DNA from: CAZSTA01 sp964609495 [NCBI: uncultured bacterium]
GTDB taxonomy: Bacteria > CAZSTA01
Assembly: GCA_964609495.1 (NCBI GenBank)
Contig: CAZSTA010000035.1
Location: forward strand, 1-23,517
Length of the DNA: 23,517 nt
Reading direction: 5' to 3'
In this document: positions 16,450 through 23,517 of the stretch, piece by piece
How positions within the stretch are numbered: the stretch's first letter is position 1
Layout of the letters: each line of letters opens with the position of its first letter
The notes under the pieces: model-generated
Databases searched by the model: none
What the model was told of the DNA's origin: nothing
What the model saw: the letters and a program-made list of their open reading frames with translations, nothing else
Program-made: the position numbers and the translations under genes

Positions 16450-18174
16450 ATGCGTCATAAAGAGGATCTAAGACGAAAACTACTTGCTATAGACGGAAGG
16501 GGATATAAGGCTTATAAGGATATAAGAGGGGAATACGATTTCGCTGATTTTCAGTTATTTATAGATCACGTGCAGGGAGACCCCTTTGCCTCTCCCTCTA
16601 TGCTTCGCGCTAGAGTCCCTCAAAAGCTCGCTAACTTTCCTTCGACGCTATTTTCTAATAAGGATAGGAGAATCGCTTGCGAGGATTACCTAATCAGAAC
16701 TTTCGATAAAGCTATCCGCAGGGTAGTAGAGGGGAGAAGAGGATCGGGTAAGAGTGGGCTGATCGCGATAGATCGAGGCGGACAGGAGGTATTGGAGAGA
16801 ACCGCTATGGTAGTTGATAAGGAGATGGTAGAGGCTCGTTTTGTAATGGGACTTCCGGCCGCGGGAAGAAGAGTTTTGGGTAGGCAGGCGATAGATATGT
16901 TCTTCTCGGAACTTCCCCAGATAGTAAAAGAGTCTCTGTTCTATAGAACTTTAGACTCCAGAGATTTAGAAAATTATGTAAACATAGTTGAGGATCAAGC
17001 CTACCTACGTCGTCAACTTCCCAAGAATAAGCTAGTAGCGTTTATAGCTAACAACTCCGTTCTGCCAAGGAGAAGTGGAGTTGATGATCGTCCTCTTCCT
17101 CGCCCTCAAGCGATACCTTTCGTATCTCCACCTGAGCTAGAGGTCACCTTTGAGTTGCCCAATCGAGGCTCGATCTCGGGGATGGGAATCCCTGAGGGGG
17201 TTACTTTGATCGTAGGAGGAGGATATCACGGCAAATCGACTTTGCTCAAGGCTATCGAACGAGGGGTATATAATCACCTACCAGGGGATGGGAGAGAGTT
17301 CGCGGTTGCTATTCCCGAGGCGGTTAAGATCAGAGCTGAGGATGGAAGAAGGGTTGAGAAGGTCAATATAAGTCCCTTTATCCAGAATTTGCCCTATGGC
17401 GAGGATACTTCTCGTTTCTCAACCGATAACGCTAGTGGAAGCACCTCCCAGGCTTCCAATATAATAGAAGCCTTGGAGGTAGGAGCTAAATTGTTGTTGA
17501 TCGATGAGGATACTTCGGCGACCAATTTTATGATCAGGGATGTCCGAATGCAGAAGTTAGTAGCTAGGGATAAGGAGCCGATCACTCCTTTTATCGATAA
17601 GGTAAAGCTTCTCTACAGAGATCTAGGGGTATCGAGCATCATCATCTTAGGAGGCTCTGGGGATTACTTCGATGTAGCTGATACTATACTGATGATGAAC
17701 GAGTATGAACCTTATGAGGTCACCGATAAAGCCAGGGAGATCGCAGAGGAGTATCAAACACATCGGCAGGCAGAAGGAGGAGCTAATTTCGGGGAGGTGA
17801 CTCCTCGCATCCCTATTCCAAATAGTCTTAATCCCAGCAGGGGAAGAAGGGATAAGGTGCAGGCGAAGGGACTCAATACGATCCTCTTTGGGCGAGATGC
17901 TATAGATCTTCAATATGTGCCACAGATAGTCGATTATAGTCAGACTAGAGCTATAGGAAGTGCCATATATTACGCCTTAGATAGATATATAGATGGACAT
18001 AAGGTCCTAAAACAGATAGTTACTGAGATTATGAGTGATATAGAGACAAGGGGATTGGATATCCTATCTCCCTTCAAAGGACAGCATCCGGGAGATTATG
18101 CTAAACCTCGCCCCTTTGAGATCGCCACCGCGATAAATAGACTTAGGACTTTGAGGGTTAAGCAGAAATTATAG
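16450..18174 (+). CDS. ABC-class ATPase, COG3044 family
   Basis: This 574-aa protein matches the poorly characterised predicted ABC-class ATPases (COG3044). There is no membrane segment. The Walker A motif is GGGYHGKST (256-264), the signature-like segment SGSTSQASN (329-337), and Walker B with its acidic neighbours LLLIDEDTSAT (348-358). An earlier GRRGSGKSG (96-103), followed by GGQEVLERTA, is a conserved feature of this family. The signature motif is degenerate relative to LSGGQ, and only one ATPase core is seen, so dimerisation is expected as in SMC/ABC enzymes. Its biological role is not established. The gene has its own promoter at 16363 and ends before a weak hairpin at 18205. Confidence 0.85.
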   Translation: MRHKEDLRRKLLAIDGRGYKAYKDIRGEYDFADFQLFIDHVQGDPFASPSMLRARVPQKLANFPSTLFSNKDRRIACEDYLIRTFDKAIRRVVEGRRGSGKSGLIAIDRGGQEVLERTAMVVDKEMVEARFVMGLPAAGRRVLGRQAIDMFFSELPQIVKESLFYRTLDSRDLENYVNIVEDQAYLRRQLPKNKLVAFIANNSVLPRRSGVDDRPLPRPQAIPFVSPPELEVTFELPNRGSISGMGIPEGVTLIVGGGYHGKSTLLKAIERGVYNHLPGDGREFAVAIPEAVKIRAEDGRRVEKVNISPFIQNLPYGEDTSRFSTDNASGSTSQASNIIEALEVGAKLLLIDEDTSATNFMIRDVRMQKLVARDKEPITPFIDKVKLLYRDLGVSSIIILGGSGDYFDVADTILMMNEYEPYEVTDKAREIAEEYQTHRQAEGGANFGEVTPRIPIPNSLNPSRGRRDKVQAKGLNTILFGRDAIDLQYVPQIVDYSQTRAIGSAIYYALDRYIDGHKVLKQIVTEIMSDIETRGLDILSPFKGQHPGDYAKPRPFEIATAINRLRTLRVKQKL

Positions 18175-18204
18175 GAAGTAGAAGATGAGGAAATCTGTTA
18201 AGAT

Positions 18205-18228
18205 TCCTCTCTTTTTCCAGAGGATTTT
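18205..18228 (+). terminator. Possible weak terminator after the ABC-class ATPase gene
   Basis: A 6-bp stem, TCCTCT (18205-18210) and AGAGGA (18219-18224), is followed directly by TTTT. The stem is short, so termination may be partial. Confidence 0.4.
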
Positions 18229-18241
18229 ATGTAAAGGTCGA

Positions 18242-18273
18242 ATAAGTTTATGTAAACTTTTAATAGATCTAAG
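18242..18273. repeat. Intergenic repeat, copy A (32 bp)
   Basis: Identical to 20731-20762 except for one base (T at 18261, G at 20750). Its centre, AAGTTTATGTAAACTT, is a 7-bp inverted repeat around TG. It lies just beyond the 3' end of the MFS gene. Confidence 0.75.
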
Positions 18274-18310
18274 TCTGATCGGAAAACATATTCCCTGTTC
18301 CTCATCTGTT

Positions 18311-19582
18311 CTAATTTGCTTTATCTGGAGCGGAACGACGAGCGAGTTCCCCCCGCGGCACCTGGAAGTAAGCCCAGAAGAGCAGTGCCCCACCTGCTGT
18401 CAAACCTGCACCTGTCAAGAAGAGGCTACGGTAACCCAGAGCTGTGATCATATAGCCACCCCCGAAAGCCATTGTTGACCAGCTCAGTCCCAATGCCATA
18501 TTGGCAGCGCCAGATATAACCGTCCGCCAGCCCGGAGATACGCTCTCCTGCTGGTAGACAGTGAAAGCCGCGCCTGTGATTGAAGCCAGGGCGAAGATGC
18601 CTATGAAACTGAGACCCGCGGCTTCCCAGTGAGGGATGAGCGCCAGTGGCAGCATGCTGAGAGCCATACCTATCGTCCCCAAAACGACAGTGCGACTCTT
18701 GCCCCAGCGCGCCATCAGGAGAGGTGCGGTTAGGGCTGCCAGCCCAGCCAGCAGTTGGCTAGAGGCCATCAGCGTGCCGATAAGGGATGTGGACACGTGC
18801 AGGCTAGCGTCTAGGTAGACGTTAAAGAAGGTTCGAGTGGCTCCCTCTCCTGCCACCCGGAGCAGCATAACCAATGACATAATAGCAATCAGACCAAAAG
18901 GGGCCCGCCGGCCTATCTCCTCAGCCACAGTTCCCTGTGCCTGTCCAGCACTACCCTCACGCGTGGCTAGCATTGCCAGCACAGCGGGGATGAGCAGCAC
19001 ACCAGTAATCAACAGTGGGTAGCGGTAGGGCGCCGGCTGGTCCAGAGAGACGTCTAGGGTCGTGGCAAAGAGTCTTGGTAGCAGACCACCAACCAGGTTG
19101 CCGGCAAATCCGCCCAGGGGCATAAGCGCCATCTGCACCGAAAAGGCATAATTGCGCTCCTCCAAGCCGGTCGCGCCCATCAAGAACGGGAAGCCGTTGA
19201 CCATGTACAAAGCTGCGCCAAGCCCGCTGAGCGAATAGGTAGTCAACAGCCATACCGATCGCAGTGCAATCGGTATGAACTCGACCAGGGGGGGTAACCC
19301 ATAACCCGCCACCATCAGGCTCAGACCCACGATCATTATGCGACGGCTACCCCAGCGTCGGCCTAGCGCACCAGCAGGTAGGCCAAAGACAGCAAGAGCA
19401 AGTAGAGCAGCCGCGTTGACCAAGCCGATGAATTCTGGACCGTAGCCCAGTCTCAGCAGGTAGAGATTGAACAGCACGACATAGATGCCAAAGTAGCAGA
19501 ACCCATTCAGCGCCGCGGTAATCAGAAGCAAGCGCACGTCACGGCTGAACAGACGCAGAGCGCGCAGATAGGTAGTAATCAT
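18311..19582 (-). CDS. Major facilitator superfamily transporter
   Basis: This 423-aa protein has about twelve hydrophobic helices in the MFS pattern. The loop after helix 2 reads GRRWGSRRIMIVG, the usual basic MFS signature, and a related loop (ARWGKSRTVVLG) recurs in the second half. Substrate unknown. The gene is strikingly GC-rich and prefers CTG, GCC and CGC codons, in contrast to the AT-leaning neighbours. Together with related repeats on both sides (18242-18273 and 19907-19926), this points to horizontal acquisition. ATG 19582 has AAAAAGGAGG seven bases upstream. Possible promoters are TTGACT-17-TATATC (19651-19679) and a TATAAT at 19622-19627; a small-RNA unit sits immediately upstream. 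Confidence 0.85.
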   Translation of the reverse strand: MITTYLRALRLFSRDVRLLLITAALNGFCYFGIYVVLFNLYLLRLGYGPEFIGLVNAAALLALAVFGLPAGALGRRWGSRRIMIVGLSLMVAGYGLPPLVEFIPIALRSVWLLTTYSLSGLGAALYMVNGFPFLMGATGLEERNYAFSVQMALMPLGGFAGNLVGGLLPRLFATTLDVSLDQPAPYRYPLLITGVLLIPAVLAMLATREGSAGQAQGTVAEEIGRRAPFGLIAIMSLVMLLRVAGEGATRTFFNVYLDASLHVSTSLIGTLMASSQLLAGLAALTAPLLMARWGKSRTVVLGTIGMALSMLPLALIPHWEAAGLSFIGIFALASITGAAFTVYQQESVSPGWRTVISGAANMALGLSWSTMAFGGGYMITALGYRSLFLTGAGLTAGGALLFWAYFQVPRGELARRSAPDKAN

Positions 19583-19650
19583 CTCAGAACCTCCTTTTTA
19601 GAGTAGATTGTCGGAGATTAAATTATACACCTTTGGAATCTACTGAAAAT

Positions 19651-19679
19651 GATATATCTGCTAAGCACGATGAAGTCAA
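19651..19679 (-). promoter_or_regulatory. Probable promoter of the MFS gene
   Basis: On the minus strand, TTGACT (19674-19679) and TATATC (19651-19656) are 17 bases apart, directly beyond the T-run of the upstream terminator. A second TATAAT at 19622-19627 could also serve. Confidence 0.5.
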
Positions 19680-19683
19680 GAGA

Positions 19684-19803
19684 ATAAAAAAACACCACCC
19701 GCGAATATAGCGGTGGCTGGTTTCACTATTGGCTAACTTATAGTCCAAGTAACCACATACAGGCTATAGGCTTATCGCCACCTGGATAGATATTTATTCG
19801 TCT
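19684..19803 (-). ncRNA. Candidate structured small RNA or leader RNA upstream of the MFS gene
   Basis: A near-perfect minus-strand promoter (19810-19838) and a terminator hairpin with seven Us (19686-19716) define a transcript of about 115 bases with no credible open frame. Inside it, GGUGGC (encoded at 19777-19782) can pair with GCCACC (19712-19717), the same bases that form one side of the terminator. UGGUUA can pair with UAGCCA in between. I recognise no known riboswitch or sRNA family. It could be a free sRNA or a leader whose read-through controls the MFS gene. Confidence 0.55.
19686..19716 (-). terminator. Rho-independent terminator of the small RNA
   Basis: On the minus strand CCACC and GC (19710-19716) pair with GC and GGTGG (19695-19702), with one bulged base and a seven-base loop. 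The stem is followed, after GTG, by seven Ts (19686-19692 on the plus strand as A). This is a good terminator for minus-strand transcription. Confidence 0.7.
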
Positions 19804-19809
19804 ATTTGT

Positions 19810-19838
19810 ATTATACTTCAATTAAAGCTCAGCGTCAA
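19810..19838 (-). promoter_or_regulatory. Promoter of the candidate small RNA
   Basis: On the minus strand, TTGACG (19833-19838), 17 bases, TATAAT (19810-19815). Transcription should start near 19803. Confidence 0.7.
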
Positions 19839-19906
19839 GTATGTGAGAATTATTTAACACAAAAAATTATCACGCTAGTTTATCCATAGCGTTTCATCAA
19901 CTCTTT

Positions 19907-19926
19907 AATTTATGTAAACTTAATAG
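19907..19926. repeat. Intergenic repeat, partial copy C
   Basis: TTTATGTAAACTT followed by AATAG repeats the centre of copies A and B, lacking two of their bases before AATAG. Copies A and C flank the GC-rich MFS gene together with the small-RNA unit. Confidence 0.55.
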
Positions 19927-20007
19927 CTGATAGCCTAGTTATTCTCTACTTGAGATAAGGTAAAAAAAGTCCGATAAGTCCTCTACTAAGTAAATCTTAA
20001 TATATAC

Positions 20008-20036
20008 TTGACGGCACCTACTCGATATGATATACT
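20008..20036 (+). promoter_or_regulatory. Promoter of the DUF4352-like lipoprotein gene
   Basis: TTGACG (20008-20013) and TATACT (20031-20036) are 17 bases apart. Confidence 0.65.
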
Positions 20037-20085
20037 ATAAGCAATTCTTTACCCTTAGCGGTGGCCAAAGGGAGGTCTATAAAAG

Positions 20086-20568
20086 ATGAGATTGCTTAAA
20101 GTAACTGCGATAGTATTAGCTCTGGTATTGATAATATTCATAGCTGGATGTGAAAAAGGTGGTGGTGAAACACCTAAGAAAACTCCACTTCCCGCCCCAT
20201 TCCCGTTGGTATATCAAGATAGTATAGTGAAAATTAGTTTGACTGATGGCTACACAATTGACAAAATAAAGGATTATCCCCTAAAAGAGGGAAGATACTT
20301 TGTGGTTTTGGAGCTATCGGTAGAATGCCTCTCTGATTCCTTCTCTACGTTTTTCTTTGACATAATTGATAGCCAAGACCGTGTTTATAAAGCTTCTGCT
20401 GCTACAAATGAACTTGATCAGCCAATATCATTTTTGACTCTATATCCAGGAGATAAGACAGAGGGAGGAATAGCTTTTGAGGTGCTCAAAGATGCCACGG
20501 GATTAAAGCTTAGATGCAGAGAGTATCACTACTTTCAAGATCCTATATTGTTCGACTTAGGCATATAA
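20086..20568 (+). CDS. Lipoprotein with a DUF4352-like domain
   Basis: This 160-aa protein starts with a lipoprotein signal: basic residues, a long hydrophobic stretch and the lipobox IAGC with the modified cysteine at 22. A flexible Gly/Thr/Pro-rich linker (~25-40) precedes a beta-rich domain of about 115 residues. The phrase GRYFVVLELSVEC and the later LYPGDKTEGGIAFEV follow the pattern of DUF4352/telokin-like immunoglobulin folds, in which a protein responds to an added 'extra' strand; their roles are largely unknown. GGAGGT lies nine bases before the ATG. It is alone on its own promoter. Confidence 0.72.
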   Translation: MRLLKVTAIVLALVLIIFIAGCEKGGGETPKKTPLPAPFPLVYQDSIVKISLTDGYTIDKIKDYPLKEGRYFVVLELSVECLSDSFSTFFFDIIDSQDRVYKASAATNELDQPISFLTLYPGDKTEGGIAFEVLKDATGLKLRCREYHYFQDPILFDLGI

Positions 20569-20685
20569 ATAGTCTCTAAGTGGGATTATTCGGGATTGCT
20601 GACGTTAGAACCAGAAGGTGAGCTGAGCAATTGGAGGAATCTCATGGCAGCTATGTCATCCTTAGGAAAGAATCTAGTAGATTAA
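20569..20685 (+). pseudogene. Possible coding remnant after the lipoprotein gene
   Basis: Directly after the lipoprotein stop, the same frame stays open for 38 codons to a TAA at 20683. Part of the product (LLTLEPEGELSNWRNLMAAM) looks protein-like in composition. There is no start with a ribosome-binding site. It may be the tail of a decayed gene or chance. Confidence 0.2.
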
Positions 20686-20730
20686 TAAACAGGCTACTTC
20701 AACGCCCTTATTGAAGGTCAGATAAGTTAG

Positions 20731-20762
20731 ATAAGTTTATGTAAACTTTGAATAGATCTAAG
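20731..20762. repeat. Intergenic repeat, copy B (32 bp)
   Basis: Matches copy A at 18242-18273 in 31 of 32 bases, same orientation, 2.49 kb away. It ends about 40 bases before the start of the methyltransferase gene and may carry part of its control region. Confidence 0.75.
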
Positions 20763-20804
20763 CTATAAATTTTGGGCTAAGGGATTTTAGAGGAGGATTA
20801 TTTA

Positions 20805-21566
20805 ATGTTTTCAAATGATGAATTATTCAGTTTTTTAATTAAGGGAACAGAGCGACCTTTCTCAGGATGGGATTTTTCATATATTGAAAAAACTAGAAGA
20901 ATGGTAGAAGCTCCTTTAAGCTGGAGTTATGCAAGTAAGATACTAATGAAAATAAGAAAGGTAGAATCATTACTTGATATGGGGACCGGTGGTGGTGAAT
21001 TTTTATCAATGTTACAGCCATTACCGAAAAACACCTATGCTACTGAAGGATATAAACCAAATGTTCCGATTGCCAGAGAGAGATTAGAACCTATTGGTGT
21101 AGAGGTAATTGAGATTAATGATGACGATAATTTACCATTTGATAATAATTATTTTGAATTGGTAATTAATCGGCATTCATCATATTCACCCCAGGAAGTT
21201 AATAGAATTCTTAAACCAAATAGTTACTTTATTACCCAGCAGGTTGGTGGACTTAATAATATAGAATTAAATAGGCTACTAGGAGCAAAAGTATATAATG
21301 AATGGAAATATTGGAATCTATCCAATGCAGTAAAAGAATTAGAAGAGACAGGAATGAAAGCTATTGGAAAAGAGGAGGACTCCTATCCCACTCGCATTTA
21401 CGATGTAGGAGCTGTAGTTTATTATCTTAAAGCTATACCTTGGCAAATACCAGATTTTACAGTTGAAAAATACTTCGATCCACTCAAAAAGATATATAAT
21501 AAGATTCAGAAAGACGGATATATTGATATAGGAAGCCATAGATTTTTAATAATTGCCCAAAAATAA
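20805..21566 (+). CDS. Class I SAM-dependent methyltransferase
   Basis: This 253-aa soluble protein has the Rossmann-fold SAM motif LLDMGTGGGEF (56-66), an acidic residue at the end of strand 2 (ATEGY, E81), and a post-I/II pattern NLPFDNNYFELVINRHS typical of UbiE/type-11-like methyltransferases. RILKPNSYFITQQVGG follows as the usual strand 5 region. The acceptor substrate is unknown. AGGAGG precedes the ATG by about eight bases. The gene is clearly more AT-rich than the surrounding core genes (many AAT, TTA and ATT codons), suggesting a separate origin. It stands alone between repeat copies B and D. Confidence 0.87.
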   Translation: MFSNDELFSFLIKGTERPFSGWDFSYIEKTRRMVEAPLSWSYASKILMKIRKVESLLDMGTGGGEFLSMLQPLPKNTYATEGYKPNVPIARERLEPIGVEVIEINDDDNLPFDNNYFELVINRHSSYSPQEVNRILKPNSYFITQQVGGLNNIELNRLLGAKVYNEWKYWNLSNAVKELEETGMKAIGKEEDSYPTRIYDVGAVVYYLKAIPWQIPDFTVEKYFDPLKKIYNKIQKDGYIDIGSHRFLIIAQK

Positions 21567-21594
21567 GAGAGATTGTGAGAGATATATAAAGTCG

Positions 21595-21610
21595 CATAAG
21601 ATATCTTATG
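21595..21610. promoter_or_regulatory. Perfect 16-bp palindrome upstream of the HicB-like gene
   Basis: CATAAGATATCTTATG reads the same on both strands. It is followed by TTAACTTTAA, resembling the flank of repeats A and B. It sits about 110 bases before the HicB-like gene and could be an operator for a dimeric regulator. Confidence 0.4.
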
Positions 21611-21722
21611 TTAACTTTAAGGCGAATTGGATATTTGAGTACAATAACTTCTGAAACTTCTGATTTTGATATACTAAATCGCAGAGGTTAATCCTTGATC
21701 CTATTAAGAGGAGGAACTATTA

Positions 21723-21950
21723 ATGGAGGCTAAACATAAGATCTATAATTTTATTGTCTTGATCGAACAAGATGAGGATGGCTACTATGTAGCGACTGTC
21801 CCTGCTCTTAAAAGTTGCTATACCCAAGCTAAGACCCTAGAGGAACTATATCCGAGGATCAAAGAGGTAATTGAACTCTGCCTTGAGGAAGAAGAACCGC
21901 TCTCGTTAAAGTTTATTGGAGTTCATCAAGTTGAGATCGAAGCTGATTGA
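21723..21950 (+). CDS. HicB-like (UPF0150) small protein, apparently without a HicA partner
   Basis: This 75-aa protein matches the HicB antitoxin N-terminal fold: FIVLIEQDEDGYYVATVPALKSCYTQAKTLEEL, with the conserved DGYYVATVP and Gly/Cys turn, then a helix of acidic residues. The Glu-rich end (LEEEEPL) replaces a clear DNA-binding helix-turn-helix or ribbon domain, so autorepression is uncertain. No HicA-like ORF is found in the 156 bases before or the 170 bases after it. AGGAGGA is close upstream of the ATG. It may be an orphan antitoxin, or a related RNase-H-like fold protein with another job. Confidence 0.8.
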   Translation: MEAKHKIYNFIVLIEQDEDGYYVATVPALKSCYTQAKTLEELYPRIKEVIELCLEEEEPLSLKFIGVHQVEIEAD

Positions 21951-22045
21951 ATTTCTTAAAGGAAAGATTTTCTCGATTGGTATTTGAAAAAGTAGCAATT
22001 ATGATAATCAGATCTGTATTAACTTTAAAAAATTTAGCTCACTCC

Positions 22046-22074
22046 TTGACAGTTTAAGAGGATTATGATATTAT
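22046..22074 (+). promoter_or_regulatory. Promoter of argG
   Basis: TTGACA (22046-22051) and TATTAT (22069-22074) are 17 bases apart, about 45 bases before the argG ATG. No ARG-box-like palindrome is obvious around it. Confidence 0.7.
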
Positions 22075-22120
22075 AAAGTATCATTAGGAAGTCAAATAAG
22101 GAAAGGAAGCTGTTGAATAG

Positions 22121-23311
22121 ATGAAGGTAGTTCTAGCTTACTCAGGAGGTTTAGATACCTCGGTATGTATAAAGTGGCTACAGGAGGAGTATAAGGCAGA
22201 TGTAATAACCTTTACTGCTGATCTAGGACAAGGCGATCTTCACATAGAGGATCTTAAAAGTAGAGCTCTTATTATAGGAGCAAGTCAAGTTTACATAAAT
22301 GATGTAAAAGAGGAATTCGCCAGAGATTATGTGCTTCCCACTCTCCAAGCAGGAGCAGCTTATGAGGGAAAATATCTGCTAGCTACTGCCTTGTCAAGGC
22401 CGCTAATCGCCACTAAGTTGGTGGAGATCGCCCATCGTGAGAAAGCTGATGCGGTAGCGCATGGTTGCACCGGCAAAGGGAACGATCAGGTGCGCTTTGA
22501 AGTGACAGTGATGGCACTCGATCCCAAGCTAAAAGTGATAGCTCCTCTGCGAGAGTGGACGATGAAATCTCGTGAGGGAGAGATAGAATACGCTAAAGCC
22601 CATAATATCCCAATCACAAGCACCAAAGCTAAGCCCTATAGCTATGATCGTAACCTTTGGCATCTAAGTGCTGAAGCAGGTGTTTTAGAGGATCCATGGG
22701 TTGAGCCCCCTGAAGATGTCTATCAACTCACCGTATCTCCTGAGAAAGCTCCTGACAATCCCACCTATATAGAAATAGAGTTCGAAAGAGGAGTCCCGAA
22801 GAAGCTGGATGGTGAGGATATCCCCTTAGTCCCTCTCATCGAAAAGCTCAACGAACTCGGAGGGAAAAACGGGATAGGCCGCGTGGACATGGTCGAGAAT
22901 AGATTAGTAGGGATCAAATCCCGCGAGATATACGAATGTCCAGCGGCAACTATTCTCTATACTGCTCATCAAGCTTTGGAGACACTTACCCTGGATAGAG
23001 GGACAATGCATTTCAAACAGGAAGTCGCAGGTAGATATGCAGAGCTGGTTTATTACGGTCTTTGGTATTCTCCTCTAAAGAAAGCCCTAGATGAGTTTGT
23101 AAAAGTTACTCAACAAAATATTACCGGGACTATTCGCTTGAAATTATATAAAGGCAATTGCCTAGTGGTGGGGAGGAAATCCCCTCTATCGTTATATGAC
23201 TACTCCTTAGCTACTTACGATGAGGCTGATATCTTTGATCACCGTTCTGCTAAGGGATTCATTCAGCTATGGGGTTTACCCCTAAAGGTAGCCTCATCAA
23301 TTGGGAAATAG
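22121..23311 (+). CDS. argG: Argininosuccinate synthase
   Basis: This 396-aa protein joins citrulline and aspartate with ATP to make argininosuccinate, the penultimate step of arginine synthesis. The ATP-binding PP-loop is AYSGGLDTS near the N-terminus, and further conserved segments are HGCTGKGNDQVRFE and IGRVDMVENRLVGIKSRE. Length is normal for the family. The ATG at 22121 is preceded by AAGGAAAGGAAG at a rather long distance (about 12 bases). It has its own promoter at 22046. No other arginine genes are in the window; argH, normally its partner, is not immediately downstream. Confidence 0.98.
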   Translation: MKVVLAYSGGLDTSVCIKWLQEEYKADVITFTADLGQGDLHIEDLKSRALIIGASQVYINDVKEEFARDYVLPTLQAGAAYEGKYLLATALSRPLIATKLVEIAHREKADAVAHGCTGKGNDQVRFEVTVMALDPKLKVIAPLREWTMKSREGEIEYAKAHNIPITSTKAKPYSYDRNLWHLSAEAGVLEDPWVEPPEDVYQLTVSPEKAPDNPTYIEIEFERGVPKKLDGEDIPLVPLIEKLNELGGKNGIGRVDMVENRLVGIKSREIYECPAATILYTAHQALETLTLDRGTMHFKQEVAGRYAELVYYGLWYSPLKKALDEFVKVTQQNITGTIRLKLYKGNCLVVGRKSPLSLYDYSLATYDEADIFDHRSAKGFIQLWGLPLKVASSIGK

Positions 23312-23364
23312 AAATTATCTGCTGGTGGTTTCAAATTTTTATATTCATTATTAAGAGGTGTAAT

Positions 23365-23517
23365 ATGAAAGAGGCGCAAAGAATTTCTAGATTACCTATA
23401 CCTTTATTCCCCACCTTGAATGCGATGAGACTCAAAGCTGAGAAAGCTGGATTAGATATAATCAACCTAGGAATAGGTAATCCTGATATGCCAACTGCTA
23501 AGCATATCAGGGATGCT
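23365..23517 (+). CDS. Class I/II aminotransferase, 5' part only
   Basis: The first 51 codons are present and the gene runs off the window. The N-terminal pattern IPLFPTLNAMRLKAEKAG followed by IINLGIGNPDMPTAKHI is the usual start of PLP-dependent class I/II aminotransferases, close to LL-diaminopimelate aminotransferase (DapL) and aspartate/alanine aminotransferase groups. Which one cannot be settled from this piece. AAGAGG lies a few bases before the ATG. It follows argG by 53 bases, so it may share its transcript. Confidence 0.85.
   Translation, partial: MKEAQRISRLPIPLFPTLNAMRLKAEKAGLDIINLGIGNPDMPTAKHIRDA

Larger units (their letters stand above)
19583..20085. other. 503-bp gene-free interval between MFS and lipoprotein genes
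   Basis: Holds, from left to right, the MFS promoter region, the small-RNA unit (19684-19838), a partial copy C of the intergenic repeat (19907-19926) and the promoter of the lipoprotein gene (20008-20036). Bases 19840-19905 are AT-rich and show nothing I can name. Confidence 0.6.

Noticed and set aside
18185-18478. 97-codon plus-strand frame after the ABC-class ATPase gene
   Set aside because: Runs through the hairpin, repeat copy A and the 3' end of the MFS gene; the product shows no domain and composition changes midway.
22003-22036. A further copy of the intergenic repeat before argG
   Set aside because: Only AGATCT and TTAACTTTAA-like pieces are shared, in AT-rich DNA; the match is too short to claim.
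1-23517. CRISPR arrays, tRNA or rRNA genes, transposases
   Set aside because: No regularly spaced repeats, no cloverleaf-like TTCRA segments with matching arms, and no transposase-like protein were seen; this was by eye and a tRNAscan or cmscan run would settle it.

Overview
The window looks like chromosome of an uncultured, moderate-GC bacterium. ATA, AGA and AGG codons are frequent in most genes. Consensus-like sigma-70 promoters with exactly 17-bp spacers recur, and Shine-Dalgarno sites are strong. I cannot place it in a phylum from the sequence. The core content is bacterial (alaS, argG, lrgAB, dhaKL). No rRNA, tRNA, CRISPR array or transposase gene was recognised.

Layout. (1) 1-1800: a short coding-like remnant, then a minus-strand DNA methyltransferase with an Mrr-like nuclease domain, bracketed by a ~25-bp imperfect direct repeat. 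(2) 1838-4410, minus: dhaK, dhaL and an overlapping PIG-L/LmbE deacetylase with a TTG start. (3) 4489-7346, minus: three tightly packed envelope genes of unknown role (membrane-anchored CarboxypepD_reg-like protein, ABC-2 permease, secreted coiled-coil protein with a C-terminal membrane anchor). (4) A divergent promoter pair at 7442-7505, then a plus-strand operon lrgA-lrgB-alaS-GT-C glycosyltransferase. (5) 12957-16212, minus: a redoxin/PEGA/TPR protein and a CrtI-like FAD oxidoreductase, each with its own promoter. (6) 16450-18174, plus: an ABC-class ATPase of the COG3044 type. (7) 18.2-22.0 kb: an accessory-looking stretch of mixed base composition, with a GC-rich MFS transporter, a probable small RNA, a DUF4352-like lipoprotein, an AT-rich methyltransferase and an orphan HicB-like protein, interspersed with related intergenic repeats. 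(8) 22121 to the end: argG and the start of a class I/II aminotransferase.

The housekeeping parts are ordinary. The points most worth following are the probable ~115-nt RNA with competing pairings upstream of the MFS gene, the repeats around the accessory genes, the repeat-bracketed methyltransferase-nuclease, the three-gene envelope cluster whose permease lacks a neighbouring ATPase, and the redoxin that has lost its first active-site cysteine.
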